Positions 21,884 through 33,717 of a stretch of 64,000 nucleotides of DNA are shown here, piece by piece. Origin of the DNA: Oxytricha trifallax (taxonomy: Eukaryota > Ciliophora > Spirotrichea > Sporadotrichida > Oxytrichidae); the NCBI GenBank assembly GCA_000711775.1, contig ARYC01018447.1:35375-99374 (forward strand). The letters run 5' to 3'. Position 1 is the stretch's first letter. Each line of letters opens with the position of its first letter. The notes beneath the pieces are model-generated. The model made no database searches. It saw nothing but the letters and a program-made list of their open reading frames with translations, and had not been told where the DNA came from. A program made the translations under genes and the position numbers.

Positions 21884-24800
21884 TAAATCAAGTAAAATTA
21901 ATTATTTATATTTGTATACTTGACTGTTATTTATTTACATCTTCAAGTTGTTTGTAATAGAATATTATCGAAATTTACACATACTGAAGTTTCGGATATA
22001 TATTTTATAAAAAAAATTAATTATAATGATTCAAAAATAACAAAAAATAGCTTAATTCTTGAATGTTTTTACAATACAATTTAAAAGAATTAATATTTAT
22101 AGAATCAGTACAGATTTACCCACACAGTTGTTTGTTCACAGAAATAGATCAATTTTGTAAATCATGAAAACATAAAAGAAATAAAATCAATCAATAACAG
22201 TTTTTAGTATTTGAGAAATAATAAACTCATTTTCTCATCGCTTAATTTATGACATTTTATAAATGAGTTAATAGTATATTACAATACTCAATTTCATGTC
22301 AGTTGTAATGTATATCACTTTTTTATTTCCATTATTATGTATTTTATCAATAATAAAAAGTTTATTTCACATATAATATTATTTTATTTCATTAACTTCA
22401 ACTAAATTATTGAATAGTAATCTATTTGCATTTTATAAAAGTATAATTTTTGAAGGATTAAATAGATAGTTAAAAATTAATTCAATTATTAATAAAATTT
22501 TTAATGTATTTATAATTGAATTATTATTAAATGTAACTAGTGATAAATTGGTAGTCTTGCTTGTTTTTAGAATTTTATTAATAATGTTTATTCATCTAAC
22601 AATATCCAAAAACTATATAAATTAGCATAAAATATATAAGATTGTTATAATATAATTTAAGCAGGTATTAATTGAGAGAGTGGTGTAAATCTCTTCTGAA
22701 TTTGAATCCTTCTCAAAGCTCCTCATGAAGTCACTTTCACTAAATGTGTTTAATTACAAATACTTTAATGCAAGCAAACGTCATCTATCAGAATATGGGA
22801 AGGGTTAGTTTCAGACATGAACATATAGGGAATTTACGGTAAGACCTAATAGAGAATTAATATTGTAAATCTCATTTGATATACTATAATTCAATAAGAC
22901 CTGAATATGATGTTTCCCTCTCTGGCAATAGTTATTGTGCATGAAAGGCTTTGTTATGTTCAATAAATTGGTTTTGTGATTCTCTATAGGTGCTCAATAC
23001 ATTGTGAGAAAAATGATAACTTCTTTTATTGGTACTCCTAAGATTTATTAGAGGTGATTAAAATCTAATGCGACAAAGTCTAATAACATTACCAAAACCT
23101 GTAGTCGCTGATGACTTTGCATAACTCATAAAATAATTATCTTTGCGACTGTTCATTTTGATACCAAAAAGTCAATGTGAAACAAAAGGTGCCAGAATAG
23201 ATGGGAACTGCATTGGCAGGGGTTACCAGCAAATCATGAATCAGTAATGAGACTCTTCAATAATCCTTAGTATGTCTAATGGAAAGTGGCAAATCCCATT
23301 CAAAGGCTAATTATATAATTAGGACATCCTTAGGACTACTTTATTGCATTGAGGAGTTATAACTTAAATTAAAATTGTATCTTTTTCTATGATTGATGTT
23401 TTATTGAAAACAGATGATTTGCTTTCAATGGTTATCAAGATTTCTAATGATGCCTGAGTAAATGGCATAATGTAATCCGTGAAACAAAGATGATTGCTTA
23501 GATCGACTCCTGGGACTCTTGTCTAAGCCGGACATACCATCTCCCCTGATTAAATCAACTAGAATTGAGTGATGTTCCTGTTGCACAATTAATTGTCCAC
23601 ATTTTCGCCTAGGATATCGTTTGCAATACTAAAAATATAAAATTTCTAGATGAAAAAAATCAAGTAAGTAAATGATCAAGCCGGGTGATTACGAAGACTG
23701 TTACCAGAGTAGCATAAGTCTTCAGTTCCCATTTTCTTGGATATTGTCATAAATTCAACAACTTCACTACAAAGTACCCAAGATCTCAAATCTTCTTGAA
23801 AGTAATGTTTACTACTCATGCATGTGATATTGACTTCCCCATAAATAAATTAGGATTGTTTGACTTTGTTAAAATCATTTCGACAAGAAAAATTCACAAA
23901 GTCAGGTTTTTGGGAACTGATTGCCTTGAGAGTTTATCTAATAATGAATGATGATTGGGAAGCTTTTAGAAAGTGTTGTTGTCGATTTATCAAAATCAGA
24001 AATGGCGGTTGAGAAGGAGGATAACAGTAGCAGAAGGCTTCTATGAGTCATAATAAAAGTTTTGTTGCCTAGTATACTCTATAACAAAGCGAAACATGTA
24101 TTTTAAAAATCTATTTATATATTATAAAAAAAAAGATTTAGAAAAAACATAAAAATATTTATTTGCATTTTATTTTTTTATTTGTCTTTTTTCACATACT
24201 TTTAATAATTATTATCATTCTATTAAAATTGTTTTTAAATAAAGTATTAGGCTTCCCTATTTAGTTATTAAATTGAAATGTAATTACTAAATTTGAATGA
24301 AGAATCTGAATAAAACCCGAAGTGTTATTAACCTCAATTCAAGAAAAAGAAAGGTTATACTTCGAAAATCTAAAAACACCCCTGAAAAACATAAATTCAA
24401 ACAGTTTTATATTTTATTAATTTACTATAAAATTACTTAATTTCCTTATTTACAGCAATCATATGAATTACATTTTCTTATATTCAACGTCTTTTATTGA
24501 AATCAAACATAAGAGATTTAAGTGTCTAGTCGAAACAAGTATATAGGCAGCATTATTTATTTTTGGAATTGGAATCTAAAGGTGAGATTGAATGAACCTC
24601 CATAATTAAATTGGTAGCTAACACAATATTGCACTATTTGTGAATGATTAAGAGCCTTTTATTAATATTTCCTTTGTCTATATAATAATGATATTATATG
24701 ATAATTATCCAATAACATTTGATTATTAATTGATTTTAATTGTAAATATTGTAACTAAGTTGAATTATTATATAATTTCAATATTAGAAATCTTTTTAGA

Positions 24801-26523
24801 TTATTCATTAATAAATTTGGTGTTGGGAAATGAGTTATATCTTTCTTAAACAAATGAATAGTTTTACAGATTGTTAGTATGATAGTTAATAGGATGATAT
24901 CGTAAATTGATAATAAAATGAAGGTTTAAAAACAGAAGAGAGTTCAACTAATATAACACAACAGTTCTCAAAAAAAATGTAGATTCTTTTATGCTATTAA
25001 AAATTCTTTTATTGTAATCTTATGTAATTAATAAGTTTATACTAAATAACCTTACTTAGGATTCAAAGAAGCTGTTAAACTACTTTATTAAAGACCACAT
25101 TATTAAATATAACAGGCTTCGAATAATTTGCCTATAATTAATTTATTAAAATGATATTTTATAAATTATTTTTCATTAAAAGTACATTTATAGATTATAT
25201 ATCTATCAGTACAAAATTATTTAACCACAATTTATATGAAAAACTATTATAATTGAGGTATAAGAAACAATTATTTTTTAATCTGCTGTATGCAGATGGA
25301 TTGAATAAATAAATAAATTCGGTTAGATTGATATGAGGTATTGATGTGCTAAATACACCAAAATTAATATATATTTTAAATAAATTGGATAACAGTTTTC
25401 AAATTTAATATTATTGCCTGATATATGTATGGCTTATCAAACACTTTGTACAATAAATATATAAAATGATCGCCTATATATAAAAAGTATAAGACAAAAA
25501 ATAATATTTTAGGAATACATTCGGTAGAGGAAAAAGAATTAAAATCAAAATTAATTAAATATTAAAATCATGGTAGTTATCAAATCCAAAGTGACTCAAA
25601 TTTAATCTAAGTCGATTATAATGAAGATCGAAATTTAAACTGGACTTTACCATTCGAAATATGATTAAAATTTCTAAAAGCGAGATATTTTAATTTTAAG
25701 CTTTACCCCAAAAACAGTAAAATGGATTTTTCTAGTTTGGGAGCTGAAAATAAATTCATAGTAACAATAAAAACCACCGTCATATTATTAATACGCTATC
25801 AAGAGAGTATAAAATTGATAGGGTTTGGAGAAATTTTTCAAAAACATTACTGAAAGTAATACATAATTAATTAATTTTCCAAATTAAAATTTATTCCTAC
25901 AAATATAACTATATTGACTTTAGATGTTTACTACTTAAAGAAATATGAAAAAAGTAAAAGAGTAATAAAATAATATAAAATTATATTAATATTAAATAAA
26001 AATGATAATGAATATATATATTTAAAAGATAATAAATGCATGTAAATAAAATCATAAAAAATAAAGAAATGAAATTTAAAAATGTAAAATATTTATTAAC
26101 AAATTTGATAAAATAATTATAAAGAAAGAAAGAGGAATTAGTATAAATTTATATCTTCTATTATTCGCACTAAATGATAAATTCTGCATTTTTCCTGCTC
26201 CATAAGTCTGAGAGAAATAAGAAATATTTTAACAGTTATAAAATGTTCCATTTTAAGATTTCAAAGATTTTATGCAAATCTCATTGTTACGTTAAAACCA
26301 TGTTCGCGTGCGATTCAGAACCGTTATTGAAGAAGTAAATTTTTATTTTCAATTTAATTTAATTAATTTTTGGGATTTTAATTTGAATTTAAATTTATGT
26401 TTTTTGACTTTTTTATTTCTTTTATTTCGAGCACTGATCCTCCCTACTAGATGCTCATATGACCTCAAAAATGTCTCATCTTGTAGAGAATTAAAAATTA
26501 AATATTAGTTGTATTTTTTCAGA
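21884..26523. other. AT-rich intergenic DNA with one less AT-rich island
   Basis: No gene is supported. The island at about 22680-24070 has higher GC than its flanks and long partly open frames on the plus strand, but TGA codons occur at about the rate expected by chance in every frame. Short coding-like runs near 25535-25855 are likewise within chance. A diverged copy of the repeat at 26524 lies at about 26150-26340. Confidence 0.5.
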
Positions 26524-26725
26524 TTTCTAAGATTTGTCCTCGGCTGAAGAGCGTACAATTAAGAAAAGTGTGAATTTGCTAAGAAATGTCCATGACCTAT
26601 TTCATAAAGTGCGTGTTTTTGAGGGTGTTTTGAAGCAACCTAAATTTTATTTTCTATAATTCCCACTAATCTATAAATTCTGTATCTTTCAAGAGCCCTC
26701 ACGACCCTGAAAAGCAAGAAATATG
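26524..26725 (+). repeat. Dispersed repeat, also at 47640-47870 (minus)
   Basis: The stretch beginning CCTCGGCTGAAGAG and ending with CACGACCCTGA matches, with scattered differences, the reverse complement of about 47680-47870. It is shared sequence without a detectable ORF, probably a transposon relic. Confidence 0.65.
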
Positions 26726-27162
26726 TTCACAGTCATTTTTCATCATCTTTACTTCTATTTCTACATAATAGATAGTATATATTTGTTGAAATTATTATTA
26801 AAAAATCTTAAGCTTCATTATTTACTTATTATTAAATGATATATAGTTGGCATAAATTTAAAATTGTATTTATTATACCCAGTTAATTTGATTCTTTTTA
26901 TATTTTTCCGAAAATTTCAAATCATATTCTACTATATATCGTTGTAAATTCTTTCGATTAGGTTTTCAGTTTATAAATTCATTTCACTAAAAATATATAA
27001 TAATTTATATAATATATTAGCAGGACACTGGCATCTCGCAATTGGTACACTTGACTCTTTAGTGTCATTTTTTTCACTCTGCTAATTTTTAGTAACCAGA
27101 TTTTAAAATCAATTTTTCTTTCATCTTAATTGCACAAATTTTTATATAAGTTTGTTTTTCAT

Positions 27163-27430
27163 ATAAAACCCCATAGATCAATTAAGAAGCGAGGATAGGA
27201 GTTAAGAACAATTAGATTAAAAATTAATTATAATTGGCTAATAATATAAATAATTAGGCTAAAATCAAATTAACACACCCTGATTGGATTATTTTATAAG
27301 GACAATTAATCGAGCCAATAGTTTTAATAATTAGCCCAAACATTATTATTATACGCCAATAATAATAAATTCTTAATTTAATTGTTCTTAACCCCAATTC
27401 TCATGTCTTAATTGATCTATGGGGTTTTAT
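27163..27430. mobile_element. 268-bp foldback MITE with ATAAAACCCC termini
   Basis: The left arm begins ATAAAACCCCATAGATCAAT and the right arm is its reverse complement, with about 60 bp of imperfect inverted repeat. There is no ORF. The terminus matches the right ends of the two large elements, so it may be mobilised by their transposase. A diverged copy lies at about 41900-42215. Confidence 0.75.
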
Positions 27431-27724
27431 TATACATTTTGAGTTTCTTAAATCGTTAATTAATAAATATAAATTCATTAATTAGTATTAAAATATAAAT
27501 AATCGATTTGATTCTTTCGTCATTTGTTTCATTAGTTGCTTCTATAAAGTGATTTAATTTTATGTTATGAGGTATGGAGTAAATGAATTCAACAGCTCTT
27601 AATAGATTCAAAGCAATTAAGTAAGCATAATATATTATTAAAATATTATACTATAATAATCATAAAATTTGAAAATTGAGTGAATTCATAATTATTTGAT
27701 ATATAAAATTTAACCTGATTTAAT

Positions 27725-28740
27725 ATGGTAAAAAGAATTAACAATACAAGAGCTAGTACTTAAACTGACATTTAGATCATCTAAGGCTCTCATAAATAAG
27801 ATGACTTACTTTACTTATAAACAAATACAAAAATTTACAGGTTTGAGCATTCGTTAGATTTCGAATATATGCGCGCATCAAAATCTTAATAAAAGTACAT
27901 AAACTTTCATTTCAAGTCATAATTTAGAACTAACTTAGGCGCACGTAGACATTCTTACTCTTACTCAGACTCTTCAATAATCTCAAAAACATTTTTCATT
28001 ACTTAATAGATGCAAGATGTTTCACAGATAATTTAGAGATAAACAATTAAGCCCATCAAAGCTTTTTACTAGATGTATAAGAAGAGGGGGGTTAGATATA
28101 AGGTGATGAGAAGTAACTATCGTATAAATCCTTTAAAACAATAGCAAATTTACAAACAATAAATAGACTGTTATTAAGAACTCTTTAAAATAATCAATTA
28201 AGGCTATAAAATTATATATATATGGATAAAACAATATTCAAGCCACACTCCATCACAAAAAATTCTTGGCCAGATAAATATTAAAATTAAGTCCTCTTAA
28301 AAGAGAGATTTAATGTAAAAATTAGTCTGCAATAGTTTATATTAGCAAAGATGGGCTTGAATCATTAATTTGATAAAATTCTATTATAAAGTAAGATATA
28401 ATTGACAGTTTAGCTCCGATAGTCAATAAAAATAAGAACTTTTATTTTTATGGATAATTTACGTGCCCATCATAGCAAAGAGGTCAAACAAAAATTTATA
28501 GATAATAATTTCAAGATATTATACAATGCTACTTACTCCTCTATGTTTAACTGTATTGAGGAAGTTTTCTCAAGAGTTACATAAAGGTACATAAATAAAA
28601 TAATTAGTTTGGATTTTATGTTCTCCAATAAAAAGCGCATTGCGATTATAGAAGATAGCTTAAAACAAATTGAATAAAATGACTGTAATAAAACTGAAAC
28701 TAGACATATATCAGAGATGAGATAATTAATCGGTTAATAA
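27725..28740 (+). pseudogene. TBE-type (42-kDa class) DD34E transposase, divergent
   Basis: ATG at 27725, with at least one frameshift before about 28200. The catalytic part is in one frame: first D at 28225 (MDKT, where TBE has ADEA, so the Glu is replaced by Lys), second D at 28453 in FMDNLRAHHSKEV, then NATYSSMFNCIEEVF with E 35 residues on. The VDNLSVHxTKE and QFNGIE segments of the TBE transposases at 39658-40686 align directly. It should bind the element ends and excise it. The altered DE motif and the frameshift suggest decay. The 3' limit is uncertain because no TGA follows soon after the core. Confidence 0.65.
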
Positions 28741-29377
28741 AAAATATAAGGAACATAATTAATTAAATTTATGTAACTAATTAATTAAGCTTAATCACTC
28801 ACATTTAATTCCTATTTAATCTCTTTGGTTGTGCGGAAATCATTATATTTTATTCTTCTCTCATTTCTCTATCCACTGGTCGTTACTGTGGTCTTTTCTA
28901 TATAAAAAGTTTTGTATTTCTTGACCAATTCGAATCTCTTTCGTTTATTATTAACTCGCCCTGGTTTGGACTTAATTTTAAGTAAAGAAAGGGCTTTCCC
29001 CCTTCGCTCTAGAAAATGTCATATTATATATTCATGAAGAATTTTTTGGAAATTAAGAAATTGTTAATAAATAATTAAGAATATGAGAATATGTAAAAAT
29101 GGCTGATCAGAAACCTCTATGTCATTCATTTAAAATGTAAGTTTCAAAAAATATATTTAAAATTTTATTTTTATAGGTGTTGTACCTGGTAAGAGAGGTG
29201 GTAGATAAAAACTGAGACTCAGCAAAAGTACACAAAAAAGACAAAAATACGTATACACATACAGATGGTGCTAAATATACAGGAGATTGGAGAGAGGACA
29301 AGATTTATTTTAAGATATACAATTTCCATTTTGTTACTCATATTTATATTTATTATTAATCAATTATTAATTACATT

Positions 29378-29940
29378 TCACTTTATTTCAAAAATTTCAT
29401 GATTCTTACTAGATAAATATGGGTCTTATTCAAATTATTACAAAAAGTTAGGGCTTACTAATATTTGATCGCCTTTCTATTCTTCTTGAGATACATAATT
29501 TCTAAACTTATGTTGCTGTTTAACAGTCTCTTCCAAATATTCTTAGGATATTGTACCAAGCACTCCAAAGAAAAACTACTTATCATACAACTCTCCAGTA
29601 TCCTCATAGTAGTTTAGATGCTCCAAAATTACTTAATCGTCTTTATTTTAATTGAAGATAGATTGAACTGATAACTCTTGGTAGTTTGGAATATTGATAC
29701 TCAAGATTGCTATTGACCTTTTCAAGTGCTTCTTCCCTTATAAAACATCTTTGATTAACCTCAATGACGTCTTATTGTAAGGTGGCATGTAAAAGCCCTC
29801 TACCTGGTTAAAGCAAATAAATCTTACAATTAAACTTAAGGTAATTATACCAGTCATGCTTAGAACTAAGCATGCCCTCCAAAATCCTAGCGTCTTTTAA
29901 TTAAAGGCCTTGCTAAAGTGGGCAAGTTTAGTTTAAATTT
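29378..29940 (-). pseudogene. TBE 22-kDa protein homologue, divergent
   Basis: Minus-strand frame ending at TGA 29380-29378. It aligns with the TBE 22-kDa protein: QVEGFYMPPYNKTSL against GLFLPTQEGTKIS, NIPNYQELSVQSI against IPNYPEISVTNLY, and FFFGVLGTISQEYLEETV against FFFGVLATLKPEYLNEVI, ending DPYLSSK. The N-terminal region is less certain and the frame meets a TGA near 29945. The biochemical role of this protein is not known to me. It is oriented against its two neighbours as in other TBEs. Confidence 0.7.
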
Positions 29941-30451
29941 TTCATATCGTAAAGTATGAATTTCTTAGTACTTAATAATTATTTGTTAGGCTTACATTTC
30001 TTTCATACTAAATATCTAATGGCCTAGAGAGCTTAATCATAATTTTGTATTGGAGGCCTTCAAAAATAACGCATTCGCACATTTCCAAGGGAACATAAGT
30101 CTATGTCCTCTTATGTTTTTCTCTACTCTAAGTTGAATTTGTTTGATTTCTAAATGATTATTATTTGATACTAAAGGCTTTTCTTCATATTCAATAGTAA
30201 ATATTGCAAGATTAAAATAGGGAAAATAAATAATAATGTTATGTACATAGGTACATTAATTTCAATTTTTTGTAATATACCTAAAAAGTTAAATTAAAGT
30301 AAAGGGACTTAATGTATTAATTATAAGTATAAATTTTTAATTTATTTAACCATGCACCTAAATATTTAATTTATGTTCCCATTGTTAAGTATTAAAAGTA
30401 ATTTATTATTGAAATAAAATATATAAATTCAAATTAATTTCACTAATAAAT

Positions 30452-31980
30452 ATGTCAAATCAAAACAAATCACCTGACTACGAGGTTTCAGTATTTGATG
30501 ATGAACCAGCTAATGATGATCTTGTCGGAGAGAAAGAAAAAAACGAGAGCAGCAGTCTTTCAGCTGTCAGTATTGACCCAAATAATTTCAAATAATCTAG
30601 AGAGTATATTGACTTATAGCAGAGATGGAGTTTTCGGAAAAGGGCAAAGATTTTAAAAGACAGATCGACAACCAAATAAGTTGATACAATGTGAGGTTTG
30701 TAACCAAGCTTATACTTAAAATGAGATGACTCGCCATAAATCAACACATGTAAGATCGAATGGGAAGTTTGTTCATCTAAAGACAGAAAGAACTTATAAA
30801 TGCAATATATGCAAAGCATTAAAACAGAAATCTAGTAACTCAGAAGACCTAAAGCTTCAACTAATCTCGCACAAACTCATTGAACTTAAAGATGCTCATT
30901 ATCCTTCTATAGTAAGTATAGTTTTCTTAATAATTTATTTTAGTTGATTTAGCAAATAAAATAGCTTCAAGATAATTCATAGCCTTAAACTACTCAGCAC
31001 AATGGCAAAAATGTGATAAACTTAATGGAGAAGGCAAATTACGACTCAGAAGAAGACGAATTTCAATTTATCGGACTTATTAATGCTGAAGTTTAATAAT
31101 CAAATCTTGAAGAAAATAAAAATGACTATGAAACTCAACAGAATAATCAATAGAGTATAACTAAGAAGATCTATCCAGAATTAGATCTAATGATCAAAGA
31201 AGCAAAACGATATAATTACTTTCGTTATTGTTCAACTGAGGCTATACTTTCAAATAAGCCTGACATCTATTACCATAAATGTGAATATGAATTTCAAGAA
31301 CTAATGAAAAATTCCACTATGCTGAAACTACTGTACTAAAACTTTAAATTCTTAGATATCAGCAGATTTTTATAGCTTTAATATGTTGATTAATTCATAA
31401 GCTAATTCTTCAAGATGAGAAAATTATAATTGAAACTTTTGGATTCAAAGTTACACTAATATTAGTAAAACCAAGAGATAAATAAACTAGGACAGCGATG
31501 CTACATTTATTTTAAGCAGTAACTGAGTTACATAATAATAATGTAGTTCATCTTCACATAAATCCAGAAAGCGTCCTTGTACAAAAAAGTAAGAACTTCA
31601 AAACTAAATTAAGTAATTTTGTCAACTCAACTCAAATTGGAGATCAATCATAAGTCACTAAAATCAAGAATATTCCTTATTTAGACATGAATCAAGCAAG
31701 ATATTGGAAAGTTGGGGATTAAAATTGGGATATCTACTCACTGATAGTTAAAGTATTTGAGTTTCATATTGGGGCAAAGTTTTTAGCAAAAGTTAAAACA
31801 AATATCTAATGTATTGATATGATGTGGAGAATTTAGCAAAGATAGAGATGCACCTAAATAATTAAAGAGGTTAAAAAATTTATTAGTTAATGCATTAAAG
31901 AATCTTCTTTAAATTAAAATTATTACTAAAAGGGCTTTCGAGTTTCTATAGCTTAAAAATTAATTTTATTTTAATTGAAA
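30452..31980 (+). pseudogene. TBE 57-kDa class zinc finger-kinase homologue, divergent
   Basis: ATG at 30452. Two C2H2-like fingers lie at about 30690-30870: CEVCNQAYTQNEMTRHKSTH, then CNIC...SH with a longer spacing. A GTAAGT...TTTTAG intron fits 30912-30943 (32 nt). The C-terminal half resembles a protein kinase lobe: TELHNNNVVHLHINPES replaces the HRDLKPEN catalytic loop (HRD is HLH) and LSNF replaces IDFN, so it cannot be an active kinase. Acidic and Gln-rich linkers lie between the parts. No TGA occurs from about 31800 to the terminal repeat. Frameshifts are likely in the middle. Confidence 0.65.
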
Positions 31981-32341
31981 ATTCACTCAATTCTCAAAAT
32001 TTATGAATATAGCAAGTAAAACTGCAATAGGACCATGCAAATTACGAATTTCAGTGTATTTTTCTTCAACATATGATTATTTGAAAATATTGGTGTCGTA
32101 GATTATTTGCTAACTTGAAATTTTTCAACCAAAAATATTTCAATCAATTGCTTAAATATATTGTTACCATTAATTATAAATAAACAAGTAATATATTTAT
32201 GATTTTATTAGTTAAGAAAGATACAAATCGTGTAAACATTTTAAAATAATTTTATCATTTTAAAAGGTTTTAACTTTTTTTCTTATTTAAGTGGACATGA
32301 TTAATTTAAAATGAATATGGATTGATTATACAAGTGAGTTT

Positions 32342-32790
32342 TCATTTAATGCCATATCTTTGCACGTCTATCTTTTCTTCTAGCATCCTAAATAACTCCA
32401 ACTGTCCTTCCAAAATATCCAATTCATCTTCATTCGTAATAGCTGTCTTCTGAAGTCTCCGTCTAATGCTTCCCTGTCTCTTGCTGACAAGTATTGCTTG
32501 ATCATAAATAGTTAGATATTTATTTTGGATTATATTTATTTTGTTTAATAATTAGCCACTGATGTCTGCCATTAATTTGATTCAATTATTATTTGAATAA
32601 ATGTATTATATCTAATCTAAATATTGAGAAATTAAATTTGCAATGCCTTTTTACCTTTACTAAATCAGGAGACAGTAGAAGACATGCATCACCTCAAACT
32701 ATCCTTGTTGTTAAGTCGGCACCTATAGCGCAAAGTTAGATTAAGAACGTCTCATTTAAGGTGAAGATTCTCTAATTATCAAGTCTTTCT
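32342..32790 (-). CDS. Two coding segments of an unknown gene, split by about 115 bp of AT-rich DNA
   Basis: The right segment (about 32650-32790) reads RLDNQRIFTLNETF... to SPDLVK. The left segment (about 32530-32342) reads YLTIYDQAILVSKRQ..., then LEGQLELFRMLEEKIDVQRY, and stops at TGA 32344-32342. Both look like ordinary coding sequence, are richer in GC than the gap, and fit one protein end with a helical Glu/Arg-rich C-terminus. One TGA sits in the right segment. The gap has no good GT...AG ends, so an IES between two macronuclear-destined segments is a fair alternative to an intron. Function unknown. Confidence 0.45.
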
Positions 32791-33717
32791 CAAAATAATT
32801 AATTTTATCCTTAACTTTGTATTCAGCATTTTAGTAAATACACAGATTGTGATATATCTAATAAATTTATAATTAATAATGACAATAAATTAAAAGAAAT
32901 GGATTGAAATGTATAGAAATGTATATATAATATAAGCAATATTTAATTGTAAGATATAAAGAATGAACTGTAAATATTAATAGAAAAAGGTAAATTGATA
33001 AATTGATAATAAAAAAGAAAAAAAGAATTACGTTAATTAAAACGTGCTGGAAATATCTTAAATTAAATGAATTATAAAAATTTGATAGGGATAATTACAA
33101 AATTTTGAGAGAAAGCAATAGGCATTTGATCAGCAATTTCAGAATGACTTTTTAATTGGTTAATGATTATTAGTTTGATAATAAAAAGATATAACTTAAA
33201 TTGAATATTACATAATAATTGTGCTCAGCTTCTTGAAATTTATAATAATTATGATATTTTTATAAGTAAATCATGAATATGTTTAAAATAATGTCTTCTT
33301 AAGGTGATACTTAGTATTATAAAATTTTTTCTCCATTTTTAAATAATTTATCCATATTATATCTTAGCCTTTACAGTTGAAATAGCTTTCCATTATGTTT
33401 TTCAATAAGTTACATTTAAAGTCTCAATCTTTTCATTTAAATCACCTTCAATATCATATTTAAGCTTTAATATAAGTATAAATATGATTTAGTTCCAATT
33501 TTAATGAAATTATTTGATAATTCCATATTTTTAATGCTTTTATATTTTTATATGTATAAAATATATTTAAATGGCAATAATCTAATAACATGCCTAATAA
33601 TCTAATTAGCTTCTCAAATAAGTAAATATTAATTTTTGTTTTTATTTCAGGCAAGTTAGTTTAAAATATAAGAATTGTCGATTTAAAATCTAAACTGCCA
33701 CTAATTTACTTGACTTG

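Larger units (their letters stand above)
27661..32005 (+). mobile_element. Divergent TBE-like transposon lacking telomeric-repeat ends
   Basis: Length (4345 bp), gene order and orientation (transposase +, 22-kDa homologue -, zinc finger-kinase +) equal those of the TBEs at 48107 and 52528. The inverted termini read CATAAAATTTGAAAATTGAG at 27661 and CATAAATTTTGAGAATTGAG inward from 32005, about 24 of 27 positions matching. Flanks are AAT at 27658-27660 and AAT at 32006-32008, fitting the TBE ANT duplication. No C4A4 repeat is present at either end. Confidence 0.75.

Noticed and set aside
22680..24070. A gene in which TGA encodes Trp
   Set aside because: The number of TGAs matches chance, other frames look similar, and TAA/TAG are also in frame, so a mitochondrial-type code does not fit.
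26308..26508. 66-aa plus-strand frame
   Set aside because: It is made of AT-rich Phe/Leu/Asn runs between two copies of a dispersed non-coding repeat.
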